Shown piece after piece: positions 24,448 to 39,100 of a stretch of DNA of 64,000 nt. The stretch's first letter is position 1; every line of letters starts with the position of its first letter. The notes under the pieces are model-generated. The model saw only the letters and a list, made by a program, of their open reading frames with translations. It searched no databases and was not told the origin of the DNA. This stretch comes from Filosporella fistucella (lineage: Eukaryota; Ascomycota; Leotiomycetes; Helotiales). The position numbers and the translations under genes are program-made. The stretch is from contig JAQJZZ010000017.1 of NCBI GenBank assembly GCA_030077755.1, positions 248,001-312,000 of the forward strand, written 5' to 3'.

Positions 24448-25732
24448 GATGTGAATTGAGTATGGAATAGTGAGAGGAGATGGAGATGTGAATCGTAGTC
24501 GGACGGATGGGATGGACTTTGAGGAGAGAGCTGAGAGATTTTTGGGCCTTGCGCTAGCTGTTGTGGATCTAGTCGGGTTCTCGGTAGAATCACGGGGTAC
24601 GGATGACCTCGGGATGTAGAACTTGTTTTGGTGACAACATGGAGACTGAAATTTGGTTTGGAAAGGAGGAAAATATAGTTTCAATTCTAGGCTGCTTGGA
24701 AAGCTAAATTGGAATCAATTCGAGCTTTGGAGTTGATCTCCAAGAGTATTCCTCTCACCTAGCTACTTAGGTGAGGCTCAACGAATCACTGACCTAAAAG
24801 AGATTAGGCCAAGTTGCTCCCAACAACAGGTACAGAAAGACATTTATTTTCTTTCATAATTTCATCATAACATATTTTTAATCTTCATCAAGGAAAGTCC
24901 TGATTATTGACCAGACTGGATACTTTAGAAAAAGTGTTTGACATAAATCGCCTTGGTGAGTTAGCAAAGCTGCCCTGTCGGTTCGTCGACCTCAATGTCG
25001 CCTCCATGAAATAACGTTCCTAAATTGTTTCTTCATGTACTGTAGTCATGCAGAAAAATCTCGGAGCTTTTAGATTGTCCTGCCCTGGAATATGGACTAC
25101 AAAATATTTCAATGTTAGCTTCGGAAGTGGCAAGCATGCCGTCCGAGTCGATGTATCGGTGTATCATGAGCCACAATTACTATCAAATGCATCACCTTCA
25201 ATATCCCGAACTTGTATAGACCTAACAGCTCTTGTGAGCGCCTTCACTAGCCGAAAGCTAGTGGACGTCAGAGGAAGTCATCTGTAAGCCTACCTGTGAT
25301 AAATCAGTCACTCAATGAGGAGTACTGATTTTACATCCTCGTCTACTATTAGGCCTCGATAGTTATTCTGGCTGGTTGGGAGGACTAATGTATACTCACG
25401 CCCTAAAGGAGCCATCCTGATTGCGTGCTCGAATCTGAGGGGTATTGGGATATGTAGTCTTTCCCGTCCTATTTCATTCAAAATTTCAATCACTAGCAAA
25501 ATAATAACACAACATGCTTTCACAATAAAAACTCATGAGAATATGTTTTGTTTGCAATTGCGAAGTGTCTATTTTGATCTATTCTTCTAGGCTGCATAAA
25601 ACCCTAAGTGCTGTGGATGAAAACGCAGATAACTCCGGAGTCCAGGCCAGGCCCCATGCTAAGCCCCGACCACACTTAACAAAACACACCAATTTTATTT
25701 TTGGATGATGACAAAATTCCCATTTGCACCCT
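24448..25732. other. Intergenic region
   Basis: About 1.3 kb between the MDH start and the EF3 stop, both on the minus strand. It should contain the MDH promoter and the EF3 3' UTR. Only short unsupported open frames are present. Confidence 0.5.
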
Positions 25733-28700
25733 CTAATCGTCCTCATCGGCTATTTCAAAAGTCAGCAAGTATTCATGGCAGATAGGGAAGTAAAATCAGT
25801 GGTCATCATCGACCGACTGGTTCATCATAGGGAGGCTTACAGAAGACTTCCTCTCCACGTTTTCTCCGAGCCATACGCTCCTTCTTCTTCTTTCTCAGTT
25901 CGGCTGATGTGAGCTTCTTAGCCTTCTTTGTGGAGACTATCTTGTTACCTGCTTCAAGTCAGTATACTCTCCAGGCTCACGGTTAAAGACCATTAGGAAC
26001 TTACCCATAGCATCAAACTTCTCCTCTTCCTCATCATCGTCACCCTTGAGACGAGGACCAGCACCTTGACCTTGAACCCAGTTGTGACCAGATGGTGTCA
26101 TCTTTCCATCCATAACAGCCCAGACTTCCTCAGTCAAATCCTTGGTGAACTCAGAAGAGTGAGTAATGATGATAACACCACCCTCGAAAGACTTGATAGC
26201 CTTGGACAAAGCACCAAGAGAATCACGATCAAGGTAGTTGGTGGGCTCATCAAGAACGATCAAATGAGGACGTTGCCACGAGCAAGCAGCAAGGACGACC
26301 TTGACACGCTGTCCACCGGAAAGACCCAACATACGGGAGTGAGAAACCAACTCAGCATCAAGACCGAAGTTTGCGCAATGAGCCTCAATCTCCTTTCGGA
26401 CCAAAGGTCTGAATTGACCACTGGCAAGAGCTTCCTTTTGATCAACCTCAGCAACCATCTTTTGATGGGAAGCTAAGATTTCGGAACGAGGAATCCAGGC
26501 GTTGTCTGCAGTCATCATAGGAATCCATCTCTCGTTCTTCAAGCCAACGTTCTCTCCGAGAGCGAAGGAACATTCATACTCGTAAGAGTTCTTGAACTTA
26601 CGACGGGAGTGGATACCAATGACACGTCGTTGGGATCCCTCGACCTTGTAGATCTTGTCCATAGCCTTCTCATCCTCATCGGTGACAATCTTGTTGGCAC
26701 GATCCATAGTCTCACGATCCTCACCAGTTTGGAAACGCCATTGAATGTACTCTGATGGAGTCTTCTCCAAGTGATGATCGATATGGGCGAAAGCGTGTTG
26801 TTTGATGTAAGCGATACGGATGTTCTCGTGAGTGTAAACATCACCGGATGTTGGGATGAGTTCACCAGTCAAAACGTTGATAAGAGTGGACTTTCCAGCA
26901 CCGTTGGGACCAATGACGGCGATACGGGAACCGAGCGAACATTGGAAAGTAATGTCGGAAATTTGTGGCTTTGGGGTACCAGGGTATTGGAAGGTCATCT
27001 TGGAGACACGAACAATAGCCTTAGCCTTGGTCTTGACACCCTCGAGGAAACCTGGCTCTGGGAATTTGAATTCCATCTCAGAAGCACCAAGCTCGAAGTA
27101 TGACTTGGCAGATGGGCACTTTCGGACGAACTCCTTCAAGTTACCACGATAACGCTTGAGCTTGAATCGCTCGTAGTTGATGATGTTTTGGCAGACGTTG
27201 TTCAAGAAACCAGTGTCGTGGGAAACGATGATAGAAGTACATGGGGAAGCCATAAGGTAATCTTCCAACCACTTAACGTTCTTGACATCCAAATGGTTGG
27301 TAGGTTCATCAAGAAGAAGAATATCTGGGGATTCGAAAACGGCACGAGCAAGAGCGAGCTTCATCTTCCATCCTCCGGAAAGGGCGGTGATTAAGTTGCT
27401 GGTCATGTCTGGGGTAAATCCGAACTCGCCCAATTGCTTCTCGACATCAGCTTGGGAAGTGGTAACACCAACCTCAGCAAGCTTCTTCATGGTCCAGGCA
27501 ATGGTAGTTTGTTCAGTATCGGCGGCATCAAGATCGTGCTCAACGAACACAGTCTTGACTTCGCTCTTCTTTGGGAAACCCTCAACTTGCTCGTTGTTGA
27601 TAGCTCGCATGAGAGTGGACTTTCCGGAACCGTTAGGACCGCAAAGACCATATCGCTGACCACGCTTGAGGCGGAGATGGGTTTGATTGAGAAGAATCTT
27701 GGCACCATATGCCAAGTTGAAGGTACAGTTGCAAAGATCCTCACCCTCCTCATCATCGGCCTCCTCGGCATCTTCAGCCTCAGCACCTGGGGAAGCCTTT
27801 CGGCGGAGTTGGTCAACAACTGGCTCAGCCTCGTTATCGCCAATGATTGCAGCAAGATATGGCTTGAGGTTGTTGTTCCAGCTGAAGGAATCGGCATCTT
27901 TCTCATCGATAAGTTGACCGGCCAAAGCAGAGATGTATTGAAGACATGGCTCAAATTTGGTAACAGCAGCCTTGTGTTTTGGCTCAAGGATCTCCTTCAA
28001 GATGGTAAGAACGGTAGAAATGCTGCCAGCGTTGGAAACTTCAGGGATCTTTCCATCCTTGACATCACCAACACGAACCAAGGTATCGAGAGCTTGCTTG
28101 GTCTTCTCACGGGCCTCAGGATCAGCCAAGTTGTCGTAATTCTTGGTAAGACCTGGCATCAACTTTGGCAAGAAAGCGGCAACAATTTGAGGATCCTCGA
28201 CAAGCTTACACATGTTATCAACGATAACAGCAGACTTTCGCTTGATGGCAGTCTCACGCTCGGCAAGACCACGATCCAAAAGAGGAACCATGATAGCGAG
28301 AGTTGGCTCGTGAACATCGGTAACGAAAGTGGTGGCACCGAGCAAATGAACAGTCTCTGGGACGTTCTCTGGCTTGGCAATACACTTGATGAGTTCGGGA
28401 ATGAAACGCTCAATATCCTTGTTGACGATAAGACCGCAGACCTTCTCCATTGTACCGTATGCCATCTTCTTGACCTCAGGTTTTGTATCCCACATGGACT
28501 CAGAAACGACTGGGATCAAGTCGGGAACGCGAAGAGCGAGTTGTGCGGGCGATGAAACGACCAAAGCCTCGATGAGAGTGAGACCAGTGATCTTTTCTTG
28601 CCATTTTTGTGCGGTGAGGATAGAGTTGATGATGTGTGGGAGGACGGCTTTAACAGCGTTCGCGTTGACAGCCTTTACGATGGCAATAGCAGCCGCTTGA

Positions 28701-29241
28701 GCAGCATTCTTGACTGCAACCATCTTATCACCAACGGCTGAGAGGACCGATGGGAGAAGAACGACGAGGTATGGTTCGACAGAGGCAGAGGTTTCGGCAT
28801 GCTCAGCAATTGCTTGGATGGCATTGAGGGCACGTTCGCGGACGTTGGCATCCTTCTTGTTTCCGAGTTGCTTCTTGAGAGATTCAACGGTCCTGCTTTG
28901 ATTGTTAGGACTAGAATTTGAAAATTGCGACCGTAGAATCGCCACGTAAGACTTTACAGCCAAACGTGAAGCAAATTTGGCGCAGACGCCCGAGGACTGC
29001 GGATATTCCTGCAGAAAATAAGGGCATTTTCGATTTGCGAGTATACTCACTTTGTAGGGGCATCATTCTCCTCGATCGGGGAGTTGATGAAGATAGCCAG
29101 GTTGTGGGTGGCGGCGTTGATGTCCTCTTGAGCCTTGGAGATCCATAGCTTGGCCATCAGTTCATCAAGAACCTTCAGGCTGTTTTTGTTCTCCTTGGTA
29201 GACATGCTTGCGGTTGCTGAAGAATCTGTAACTGCGGGCAT
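25733..29241 (-). CDS. tef3: Translation elongation factor 3 (eEF3)
   Basis: Exons complement(25733..25749, 25841..25948, 26005..28892, 29051..29241) give 1067 residues, the usual size. EF3 is the fungal ribosome-bound ATPase that helps release E-site tRNA during elongation. An N-terminal HEAT-repeat region runs to about 400, with [20 protein letters not shown] and [23 protein letters not shown] domain 1 has [10 protein letters not shown] near 481, [14 protein letters not shown] near 566 and [14 protein letters not shown] domain 2 has [10 protein letters not shown] near 725, [12 protein letters not shown] near 925 and [11 protein letters not shown], with the chromodomain-like insert between. 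The C-terminus is Lys-rich ([17 protein letters not shown]) and ends SDEDD, encoded by a 17-nt last coding exon. CTTCTTCTTTTCTACAG lies one base before the first ATG, so a 5'-UTR intron is likely. A second in-frame ATG (MSTKENK) at 29205 is an alternative start. Confidence 0.95.
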
Positions 29242-32200
29242 TCTGTAGAAAAGAAGAAGAAGGGCGGAGGTGGGAGAAATCGAAATGTGTGCGCGATAAG
29301 AAAATTCTAAGCGCTAGTGGCTAAGGCACGGATATCAATCGGTGTGCCCGCCCGCAGAGAGAATGGAATTTAGCTTGATGCGCTTTTGAAAGTCGACCGC
29401 GATCTATGATCTATGAGAATCTCTTCTTCCGAGAACGAAGAGTCTATGAACAGAAGAAGGAGTGGAGATTTTTTGAAGGTTGTAAATGGGAGAGAAACGT
29501 CGAGGTTACAAAGGACAGAGGGGACTTTTATTTCGAGGCACGAACAAAATTTTGCAGGGGTGAGGCTTAGCGTGCTTTAGTTCCAAACCGCCAAAAGGCC
29601 ATTCTCTCCTCCTCAACCACTTCAGACCAGGCAAAACGAGTTCAGTTTAAAGTCTGATTGCCACTTACGATATTCACAATTATCAATCAGGCTATGGAAA
29701 ACTCTGTGACGTCGTAACTAGATTCGCACACTGATCAGATGTACGAAGAGTTCAACTTCAATCTCTCTTTCTCTATGGTACGTGGTGATATTATTATTGC
29801 TGATTTATGAATAATTTTACCCTCCGCTCTCCTCAGACTCAGCCCCCATCACCCAAAATAAAAATAAGCAGCATGCAGTCCTGCCCTTTCGCAACCATCC
29901 ATGATACCGCTACGCTTCGCCACCATCCCAGATGTCCCCTACACCAATAAAAATTCCTCGCTCAGCTAAAGGCCAAAGTAGACTATTCCCCGGATACCAA
30001 AGTACCCCAACACTTTGAAATAGCGTAGCAGGTACTTAATGCTTCCATCCATACTGTATCGGAAGTGCCGTGCAGAGAAGAGCTAGATGCAAAAGGGAGA
30101 GAGTCTATCCCGGATCTGTGCTTGACATGTTCGTACCGATGTCTGTTTCTGGTTTCGGATGCTGGGAATCTTGTTCGGCATGACTCGACCGGCGTTTGCA
30201 GGATTAGAGTGAAGGAGATGCCGCTATCAGAGTTCATTCATTCCGGTCTCTGTTCTCCGCCAATTCAAAGGTATCAAGTTCGACGATCTGGAACCAAAAC
30301 TCCAGCACGGATAATCTCTCCATGGCCGTAGATAAAACTGCCCCTCTATCATTGACCCCACCAATTACAAACCCTAATCCCACCACGACATCTATTTCCG
30401 TTTACCGCCAAATCAAACCTCAAGCTGAACCTCGTGCTTCACCGCTTCTCTTTAACTCATCCAGCGGAGAGTTACCTTCTCCTTTCGTTCCTAAATCTTC
30501 GTAAATGTTGAGGACAATAAATGATACCCCACATTCTCCACAAATGCGATTACGGTTGCGACTCTGATAAGCTATCGTGAGCCGCTTGGCTGGATGAGGT
30601 GAAAGAAGTGAAAAGAAGTGGAGAATGAACCCCCTCCCCCTATCCAGGATCGTAATGTTTTGTGCATGATGTTTCGCAGGTATATAATTGATTTCGAGAA
30701 TTTTCATAACTTATGTACTCCGTAGATGAGGTGACGGTTTCACGGTCTCGATCCTGCTAATCGTCACAAACTAAACTCCGAAGAGGCATAACAGATCATA
30801 ATTCCAATAGTGAACATATTTACGATTTTGTGTCTGTAGATATGTCTCACTATTTTTTGTATTAAACTCTTTTGGTGAAGCGAAAGAACATTCATGTTCA
30901 CATGTATACATATGGGAATGCCCTCCATTGGTCGATGGCAATATACATAAAATAAAATAAATAAACCTGGCTATCAGAACTTCAGTTCACACCATAGTGC
31001 GAAAAATAGGATATCGGTAACCGGCATCTCTGCAAGCAATGACGAGGCAACAAAACAGCGGATTCGGATGTATCATCGTAAATCAGTACGTGTATGTCAA
31101 CTCCAGGAACCAAAGTAGGAGAACCGTGCTATCAGTCCTCCAATCGGGACAAATTCTTCTTAACAGCGAAATCAGCAGTACCATCACTCTTGTTGTTTCT
31201 TCTAGACGATGGCTAGGGCATACCTTCGAGGAACGCTCGTATGAGGCTCTTTGACGTTCACACGCATTGCTAGTGTGAGCGTAGTGCTTTGATTAATTGG
31301 GATATAAATGCTGCTGAAATCTCGCGACTATCTCCTCGGTGCTACGAAATATTGCAATCTTCCAGCATTGCCCCTTATGAGATAGGTAGTATGCTTGTAT
31401 CCTGACACTTCCGTTCATGTGCAAGCCAGGTAACACTTCGAGCTTGTGCCAGTCACTGCATATAAGTCTTCCCTCAAATAGTGCTTGACTCCGCATGCAT
31501 CTGAGGGATTGCGGTTCGAAATTATCGAGGTTCAGAGATCACGATGTAATTTGAAGTGTAGAGTCTGGCGAACTGTTCCAGCACAGTGGGCTCGATACGT
31601 AGTCAACGTCTGGGTGTGTTTAAACCTCAAATTGTGTCCGCAAGTACCGGCCATCTTCAAGGGGCACCGATTGTCCTCTATAGGCCGTCTGCACCCGCGA
31701 TTGTGCTGCCGCTTCCTCAAAGCGCCCCAGATATGTTATTTTGTCAGCCGAATTGCACCAACGTTGCAAGGACCCATCGAAAATCAGTCGACAATTTCCT
31801 CGATCGAAAACGCAGGAGAGGCGACTTGTATTCATTCCGCAATAAAAGCCCAGCTTCGGTGGAGATTGATCAGGTCGCCATGCTTCTCAATGGGCGTGGT
31901 CAAGCTCAAGTTGGCGGTGCCACCTCCATATGCTCGTAAATGAGAAGTTGTTATGCTGTGATGTCTCAAGATTGGACAGCTTAAATTGATAGCTACTGCT
32001 GAGTCAGCGACCTTTGCCATGGTCGAGCCACCTCCCTGTTAGTGTAAACATCCTCCGCTCCCTTTCATTTCTACACAATCATTTTCCTTCTCCCTGCAAA
32101 AGAAATTTGTCTTTTCCGCCGTATTATTGACGTTGTCTTAAATGTTCAGGAACAGCGACGCCCACCAGAATAGGCCGTCACTGCCCCCACCGAATTGGTT

Positions 32201-33164
32201 TTGATCCTCGTTATGACGCCAGCAATAAAAACCTCCAACGCCTTCAGCACCTCCTAGCCGCGAAGAGTCTATCTCGTGTCTCGTTCACCCCCTCGGGACT
32301 TGACAGAATCAAACAATTTTCCTTCCTGCGGCCCCTAGGAGAAAACATCGTGGTGTTTCTCCGAATACTCCGTGTCCCTGTTCGGGCCTCCTTGCTTTTT
32401 CTCAAGAATGGTTCGATATCGTTCAATTCAATGAGACTCACGGAACTTGCTGTAGAAGCTACCGCATTGATTGATAGGCTGAAGTATGCCTCGATTATAC
32501 ATTCTTCAGGAAAGTGTAATTCTCTGGATGCAGTATATCGCTTCTAGGAAGTTGCTGAGCGTGTTTTCTTGTCACTTGTGGTCCGGCTCGTTAGTATGCA
32601 GGTACCACGAGAATATCATCACCAGTGTGGCTGTTTCGGGCGTCCACGTCCGAGAGAGACAGTTGATGTCCTGATATTCTATAGTTTTGTCAATTCGTCG
32701 CCAGAAACTCGAATGATGACAAAAGCAAGTTCGCCGACAACATTTTCGACCCAGTAGCGAAGAGACTATCTCGTGTATCGGGCTTCATAGGTGCCTCCTC
32801 TCAGCTCCTCCTCCTGGGTTCCCATTGGAATTCCTCATACTCCCTGCATTGTCTCTCCTCGGCCTCCTGCAGCGGTCAGCCGTGTGCCACAAAAGCTTGT
32901 CAATCTCGACTGAATCAAAGGCTGAGAGCACTCTTGCTAGCTACCACTCTTCTTGGTTACGATTTGTACTGCTTGGCACACGCAGACGGCGCCAATGAGT
33001 AAAGCTTGAGACAGGATGTTCTGCATTCTCCTATATGACTCTCCCATCCCAAGCTTTCATGGCTTTTCCTCCTCAGCGCCCATCATTCTTTACACTCCTT
33101 CTTGTGCTGAGTCTGCTTGAGTCCAGCTTCACTCTCGTTTTGTTCATCCTATTATCAAACCATC
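29242..33164. other. 3.9-kb region with no supported gene
   Basis: The part next to EF3 (29.24-29.7 kb) is presumably its promoter and 5' UTR. Elsewhere only overlapping open frames under about 150 codons occur, such as 31485-31943 (+) and 31832-32020 (-), with no recognisable domain. A short similar segment, GCGAAGAG.CTATCTCGTGT, occurs near 32262 and 32757. The region may hold non-coding transcripts or relics; I cannot show either. Confidence 0.45.
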
Positions 33165-36100
33165 ATGAAGTGGTTACACTTATTAGAGTTGGCGTCATTG
33201 CCAGCTCTTGTCCATTCATTTGCTCCTACAGATTCTCTCCAAGATGTTGTAAGTATAATCATCTTCGTTATAAAATATGTTGGCCAATGGTAACTAAATC
33301 GTTACAGGATCCCGCACAATCTGGCTATCTTCCAAATCATAACATGGACCCCAGTGTTATCACCGGTGGCACATTTGGAATCCCATGGAAGGCCACATAT
33401 AATAATCTCGAAGTATTTTACGCGAAGCCTCTGGTATGGACACCACCTGGAGCTGTTAACGAAACCGTCATTCTAGTCTCCAACCAGAACATCATCAGAA
33501 TCCTAGATGGGCCAACTGGAGTGTTAATAAATTCCCGGACAGTAGCTCCTCCGTTCAACGCTTTTGACAGCAATTGTGGAGATACGCCAAATACCATTGG
33601 CATAACAGGCACACCCATCATTGATCCAGCAACCGATATCATGTACTTTTTCTCCAAAGCTTACAAGAGTGGGACTACAGCCGGAACGCTAAACGGCGAG
33701 TATAAGTTTTACGCTGTTCAGCTGCCCTCTTTAGTCGACGTCGCCGGCTTTCCCGTCTCTCTCGAAGGGCATAATGCCATCAACGACCCCACTCGCTACT
33801 TTGTTGGAGGTACACTTCTCCAGCGGCCATCATTGGCATCAGTGGGCAATATTGTCGTCGCAGGATTTGGTGGCCACTGCGACCACTTCAATTATACCGG
33901 AATGCTTGTCTCCGTCAGCAAGACCCCAGGAGTTGGTGTTACCAATATTTATGCTATGGAAGCAAGTCCTGGTAAATTAAATGTATATCTAACTTGATTA
34001 ATATTGACTCTCTGAAGGTGCCCCTTCTCCTCAGTCTCTTGATATCCTGGTCGAACAGGGCGGAAAAGCTGGAATTTGGCAAAGTGGAAACGGAATTGCC
34101 ACATCTGGAAATCAGGTTTACTTCATAACAGGGTGCGTACTAGAGTTCTCCCTAGAAATATATTGCTAAAAACCAGATTAGAAATGGAAATGGAGGTGCC
34201 AACGGTGGTGTCCCAGCAAGTGGACGACTCCCTCTGAGTACTCTTGAGCAAGTGGTTGCAAACTTCGCCGTCGATCCGTCAACTGGAGCTCTCAGCCAGA
34301 CCGATTATTTTGAACCTTATGAGTATGCCACCCTGAATGGTGGTGACAGAGATTTTGGTTCTGCAGGATCTATTCTGTTGGATCCAAAAACATTTTATGG
34401 GACAGGTGTTGATCGAATTGCCGTTGCCGGAGGCAAGAGTGGTAAGATTTATATTCTGAATGCAGATAACATGGGAGGATTTGCGCAAGGGCCTGGTGGA
34501 TCCGACAACGTGTTGCAAACGATCATAGCCTCGAATTCCTTGTTCGCAGCCCCTGGCAGTTATCCTTTGGAAGGAGGATATATCTACTTCAACCCCGCAG
34601 GAGATTCCCTCTTTGCTTACAAGATGGGCCGCGATGCAAGTGGAAAGCCCCAATTCACTTTCGCTGGTAAAACTTTAGCTGTATACACTGCGAGATCTTC
34701 ACCAACAGTGACATCACTAAATGGACAGCCTGGGACTGGTATAGTGTGGATGAATGATGGCAACCGTGGTCTAGTCGCGTTCAATGCTGTTCCAGTAGGC
34801 GGAATTCTTCAAGCCATCGCTATGCCAGCTACCGGTGGACTAACAAAATATACTCGCCCTGTCTTCGGAAATGGCCGTGTTTATGTCACGGGTGGAGCTA
34901 AAGTGTTTGCGGTCGGTACTCCAGTCATCCTCCCTATGACGTGTTCCAGTCCTGTCAGCTTCGGATCTGTGAACATCGGGCAAGCATCCACAGTTCCAGT
35001 TACTTGCAAAGCGAACACAGCCCTCACGGTCAGTTTTTGCACCACTAGTCTATCAGCCTTCGTCTGCCAAAACACTTCGCTACCAACCACCGTTGCTGCA
35101 GGTGCATCTTTCACGTTTCCAGTTACTCTCAATCTCAACAAACCAGGTCTCAATATCTTGCCGGGCATTATTAGTGCGGCTTTGAACGTCCGTGCTGTGG
35201 CAGCTGTGGCCGGTTTTGCTCGAGATACCCCAATAAAACTGAATGGCATCGTGGGCGTTTCGCAAGCAAGCCTTATCATCAACGCACAACAGATTGATTT
35301 CGGAGGAATTGTACTTGGATCAGCTGTCACATCAATACAGAAGTCGATTACTCTTACCAACAAGGGCTCTGCGCCACTATCTTTCACGGGATTTGCGTGG
35401 CAAGATGTAACTGTCAACGGTAGCCCATTCACCAATGTGACGGTGTTATCAACATCAATAGTTGGAGATGGCTTCACGGCATCCGGCTTTCCTACTCTTG
35501 GATCCACATTGGCAGCTGGACAATCCATCACAATTCCGCTTTCTTTCAGTGCTAATATTGTCGGCTCCTGGGGATCGCTTCTAAGTTTTTGGAGCACGGG
35601 AGGAGCAACAGACATTTTGTTAACAGGAGCTTCAGCCAGTGCCCCGATTGCTACATTGTCAATCTCTGACGGAGCAGGTGGCTGGACGTCCGCTCTCGAT
35701 ATGAATTTCGGTGACGTCAATGCTGGTGCAAGTGTGCAACGTCAAATCCGACTTTGCAATACGGGAGCTTCCGCCCTGACCATTACTTTGAGCACGCCTC
35801 CGATTGCAGCTCAACTGACTGCCTTAAACCCTGTCTTGGAACTGAGGCAAGGGACAACAATCGATGTTGGTGCATGTTCCTATGGTGCCATCATTGTCAT
35901 TGCCCCAATTTTGCAACCAAACCATCCCAACATTCCCCTTGCTGGTACCTGGGCTATCAATACCAATGGAAATAATCCTGACGGAACTCCATTTGGTTTA
36001 CACACAGTTTCCGCCACAGCCACGATTATCAGTCGTCAAGTTGGACCTCTTAATGGCAATGGACTTGGAGTTTACCAGTTCTTGGGATGCTATCGGGACG

Positions 36101-39100
36101 ATACTGGCCGTAATCTTGTTACGAGCACAAATGTTGCCGCGATGACTATCGAGCTTTGCATGACTTACTGTAATGGACTCGGGTATTCTATTGCAGGAAC
36201 ACAGTATCGTAAGTGTGCTCGCAATTGTGAATCTTAAAAAAGCTAATAATTCCAGATACGCAATGTTGGTGTGGAAACAAAATCAACTTCCCCGGTACCC
36301 TTAGCCCTGAAAAGAGCTGTAATTTTGCTTGGTATGTTCAGAAATCCCTGTTATTGTTTCCAATCCTGACCAAGATTACAGCGGCGGCGATCCAACCGAA
36401 GTGTGTGGTGGAAACGCAGGAGGAAATGGATACCTTTATGCTTACGCAGCTGGCTTGATCCCAACTGTTTCCATGCCCACAATCTCCAGCACTACAACAA
36501 CCTCGTCCTCTTCTGCTTCGACCATCTTCAGCTCCGCTAAGGGTTCCTCGACTTTTTTGAGCCCTTCTTCAAAGCCATCCTCGATTTTCAGCTCGGCGAA
36601 AGGCTCATCATCAAAGTTGTCTTCGTCTCTTTTCAGCTCAGGAAAGGGTTCCTCGACCGCTTTAAGTACCTCGACCGGTTTAAGTTCCTCGACCGTTTTA
36701 AGTACCTCGTCAAGGTCATCGACATTGATCAGCTCTGCAAGACCATCATTCACATCATCTAGCTCAATATTGAAAACTTCTTATCTATCCCGCTCAAGTT
36801 CCTCATTCATACTCCCATCGTCCTCCAAGGCGCTGAGTTCCAGCAGTAGCAAAGCGACACCCGTGACTAGCTTTAGCTCTACTTCGATCACACTATTGAC
36901 CTCTGCTTCTACGATCTCTTCGTCGTCAGCATTTGCTTCATCGAAGCTCTCAAGCAGCAGCAAAGCAATTTCATCATCAGCATTTCCTTCATCGAGAATT
37001 TCAAGCAGCAGCAAATCAACTTCAGTCACTCTGATTTCTTCATTCTTTAGTGCTGCAAGAAGTTTGACCACATCTTCGCCACTCTCAAGTAGTACCTCCA
37101 TCGTCAAATTTTCGAGTAGCTCAAGTTTGGAACCGTTTAGTGCTGCTAAATCCAGTGTCTTGAGTAGCAGTAGCATAAAATCATCATCCAAAGCTGCTGG
37201 AAGCTCGACTCTCCAAACAATTTCTAAGGCAACATCTGTCTCCAAAAGCACGAGCTATCAAGCTGCGAGGTCATCATCGGTCATTGGATCATCCACAGCC
37301 AGTTCATCTTCAGGCACTGCAAGTTCTCCAGCAGCAAAATCATCCGCCGTAATTGTGACTTTCAAATCGAGCACTTCTTCCATTCTTAGTCTCAGCTTGG
37401 CTGCCAAATCCTCAAGCGTTCTTAGATCCAGTTCATCGTCTGTCCCTATCATCGGCGAAACTACCTCGTCCGCAGCTATCCCAGTTTCAACCCTCAATTC
37501 CCTCCAACCTGCTACTGTTGCAACTTTTAACTATGCCGGATGTTACTTGGATTTGGTTAATAACATTCGAACTCTCCCTGCCAAGATTTCTGCCAATTCT
37601 TTGATGACCCTCGATATGTGTGCCCAAACATGTGCTGGTTATGCTTATTTTGGAACGGAGTATGGAATCGAGGTAAGGATGGCCTTGAATTTTCCATGAA
37701 AAGGATGCTAATCAATGAATAGTGTTATTGTGGTTATACTTGTAAGTCCTGCTAACAATGGCCCCTCATTCAGCTTCCTAACAAAGATTAGTGGACCCTG
37801 TCATGAAAGCGGATGAACTTGACTGCAATCTCCCTTGTCCTGGGAACAATGCTCAACTTTGTGGATTTGGTATGCATGTTCTTATCATGAGTTCGCCGAT
37901 TTTTAACATTTCCAGGTTCACGATTATCGGTATATAAAAATTCAATCGCGGTTTTACCTCCTCCGCTACCGGCTCATGCACCAGCCAGTGGATCCTTCAA
38001 ATGGGTGTCATGTTACACAGAGGCGACTCTTACCAGAGCATTGACTGGGCCAACTTTTACTGGAGACGGAATGACGGTTGAGGCGTGTGTAGCCTCGTGT
38101 GCTGGATTTACCTACGCGGGTCTTGAGTATGGTAGAGAATGTATGTTTTCTTATCCCAACATGATGACATATTCTAATTGTAATAGGTTACTGTGGAAAC
38201 ACTTTATCAGCTGGAGCGTAAGTGATCCCTGATAGATATAAGGAGGCTAGGCTAACCTTCATGCCAGCGTTCCTGCGCCTGCTATCGAATGCAATATGAT
38301 GTGTGCAGCCAATCTCTCTGAATTCTGTGGTGGTCCTACGAGGTATAACCACTCATCATCTTTTTCGTAGTTTCTTTCTAACAGATTTAGACTTGATCTG
38401 TATCAATTCGTTTCCACCCCAATTTTGTCTGGTCTTGCTGTTGGTACAACTAGCACTTCCAAGCCAGTTGCGAATGCTCCAGCTTCCTCGTCAGAGGCTC
38501 AAGTCGCCTTGTCGAGTACATCGTCCAAACCTACTGTTGTCGCCCAATCGTCGTCTACCAAGCCTTTGGTAGCCGTTGCCAGCTCATTTAAACCAGCTAT
38601 CTCTTCGGCGAAGCCCACATCTTCCACCAAACCTACTGTCGCTTCCTCGAAGTCCACATCATCCACTAAACCAGTCACTGCCTCTTCGAAGCCTACGTCC
38701 TCCACTAAACCTGGTGTAGGTGCTTCATCAGGAACCACCACAAAACCTACCTCCTTGTCCCTCCGTCCAAGCTCCCGCCCGGCTACCACGACCTCTCCTC
38801 GTGGCCTCACTACCCTCGTTTCCTCCCGCTCCACTTCTTCCCCCAACCCGACCTCCCCCACCGCCCCCGGAATCAAACACACCCTCCCCGGTTACCAATA
38901 TCTAGGGTGCTACCAAGATCTCAAGAAAGGCCACGCACTTTCTCTCCTCTTTTCCAACGACTCCGTCACACCGGAATTATGCGAAGCCTATGTATCGTCT
39001 CTAGCACACAAACCTACTCCTACTATTCTCCCGTACTACGCAGTTGAGTACCGCAAGCAATGTTATGGTGGCAGTGTTTTGAATTTTGGACCTACTCCCA

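Noticed and set aside
27434..28555. 373-codon open frame on the + strand opposite EF3
   Set aside because: Strong codon bias of EF3 on the other strand leaves the antisense frame open; it has no domains or family pattern.
31485..31943. 152-codon frame in the large gap
   Set aside because: No recognisable motif, ordinary composition and overlapping frames on the other strand; chance cannot be excluded.
35000..37500. Long minus-strand frames (up to 279 codons) opposite the WSC gene
   Set aside because: Shadows of the Ser/Thr/Ala-rich coding strand, giving Glu/Leu/Asp-rich or Ala-rich nonsense.
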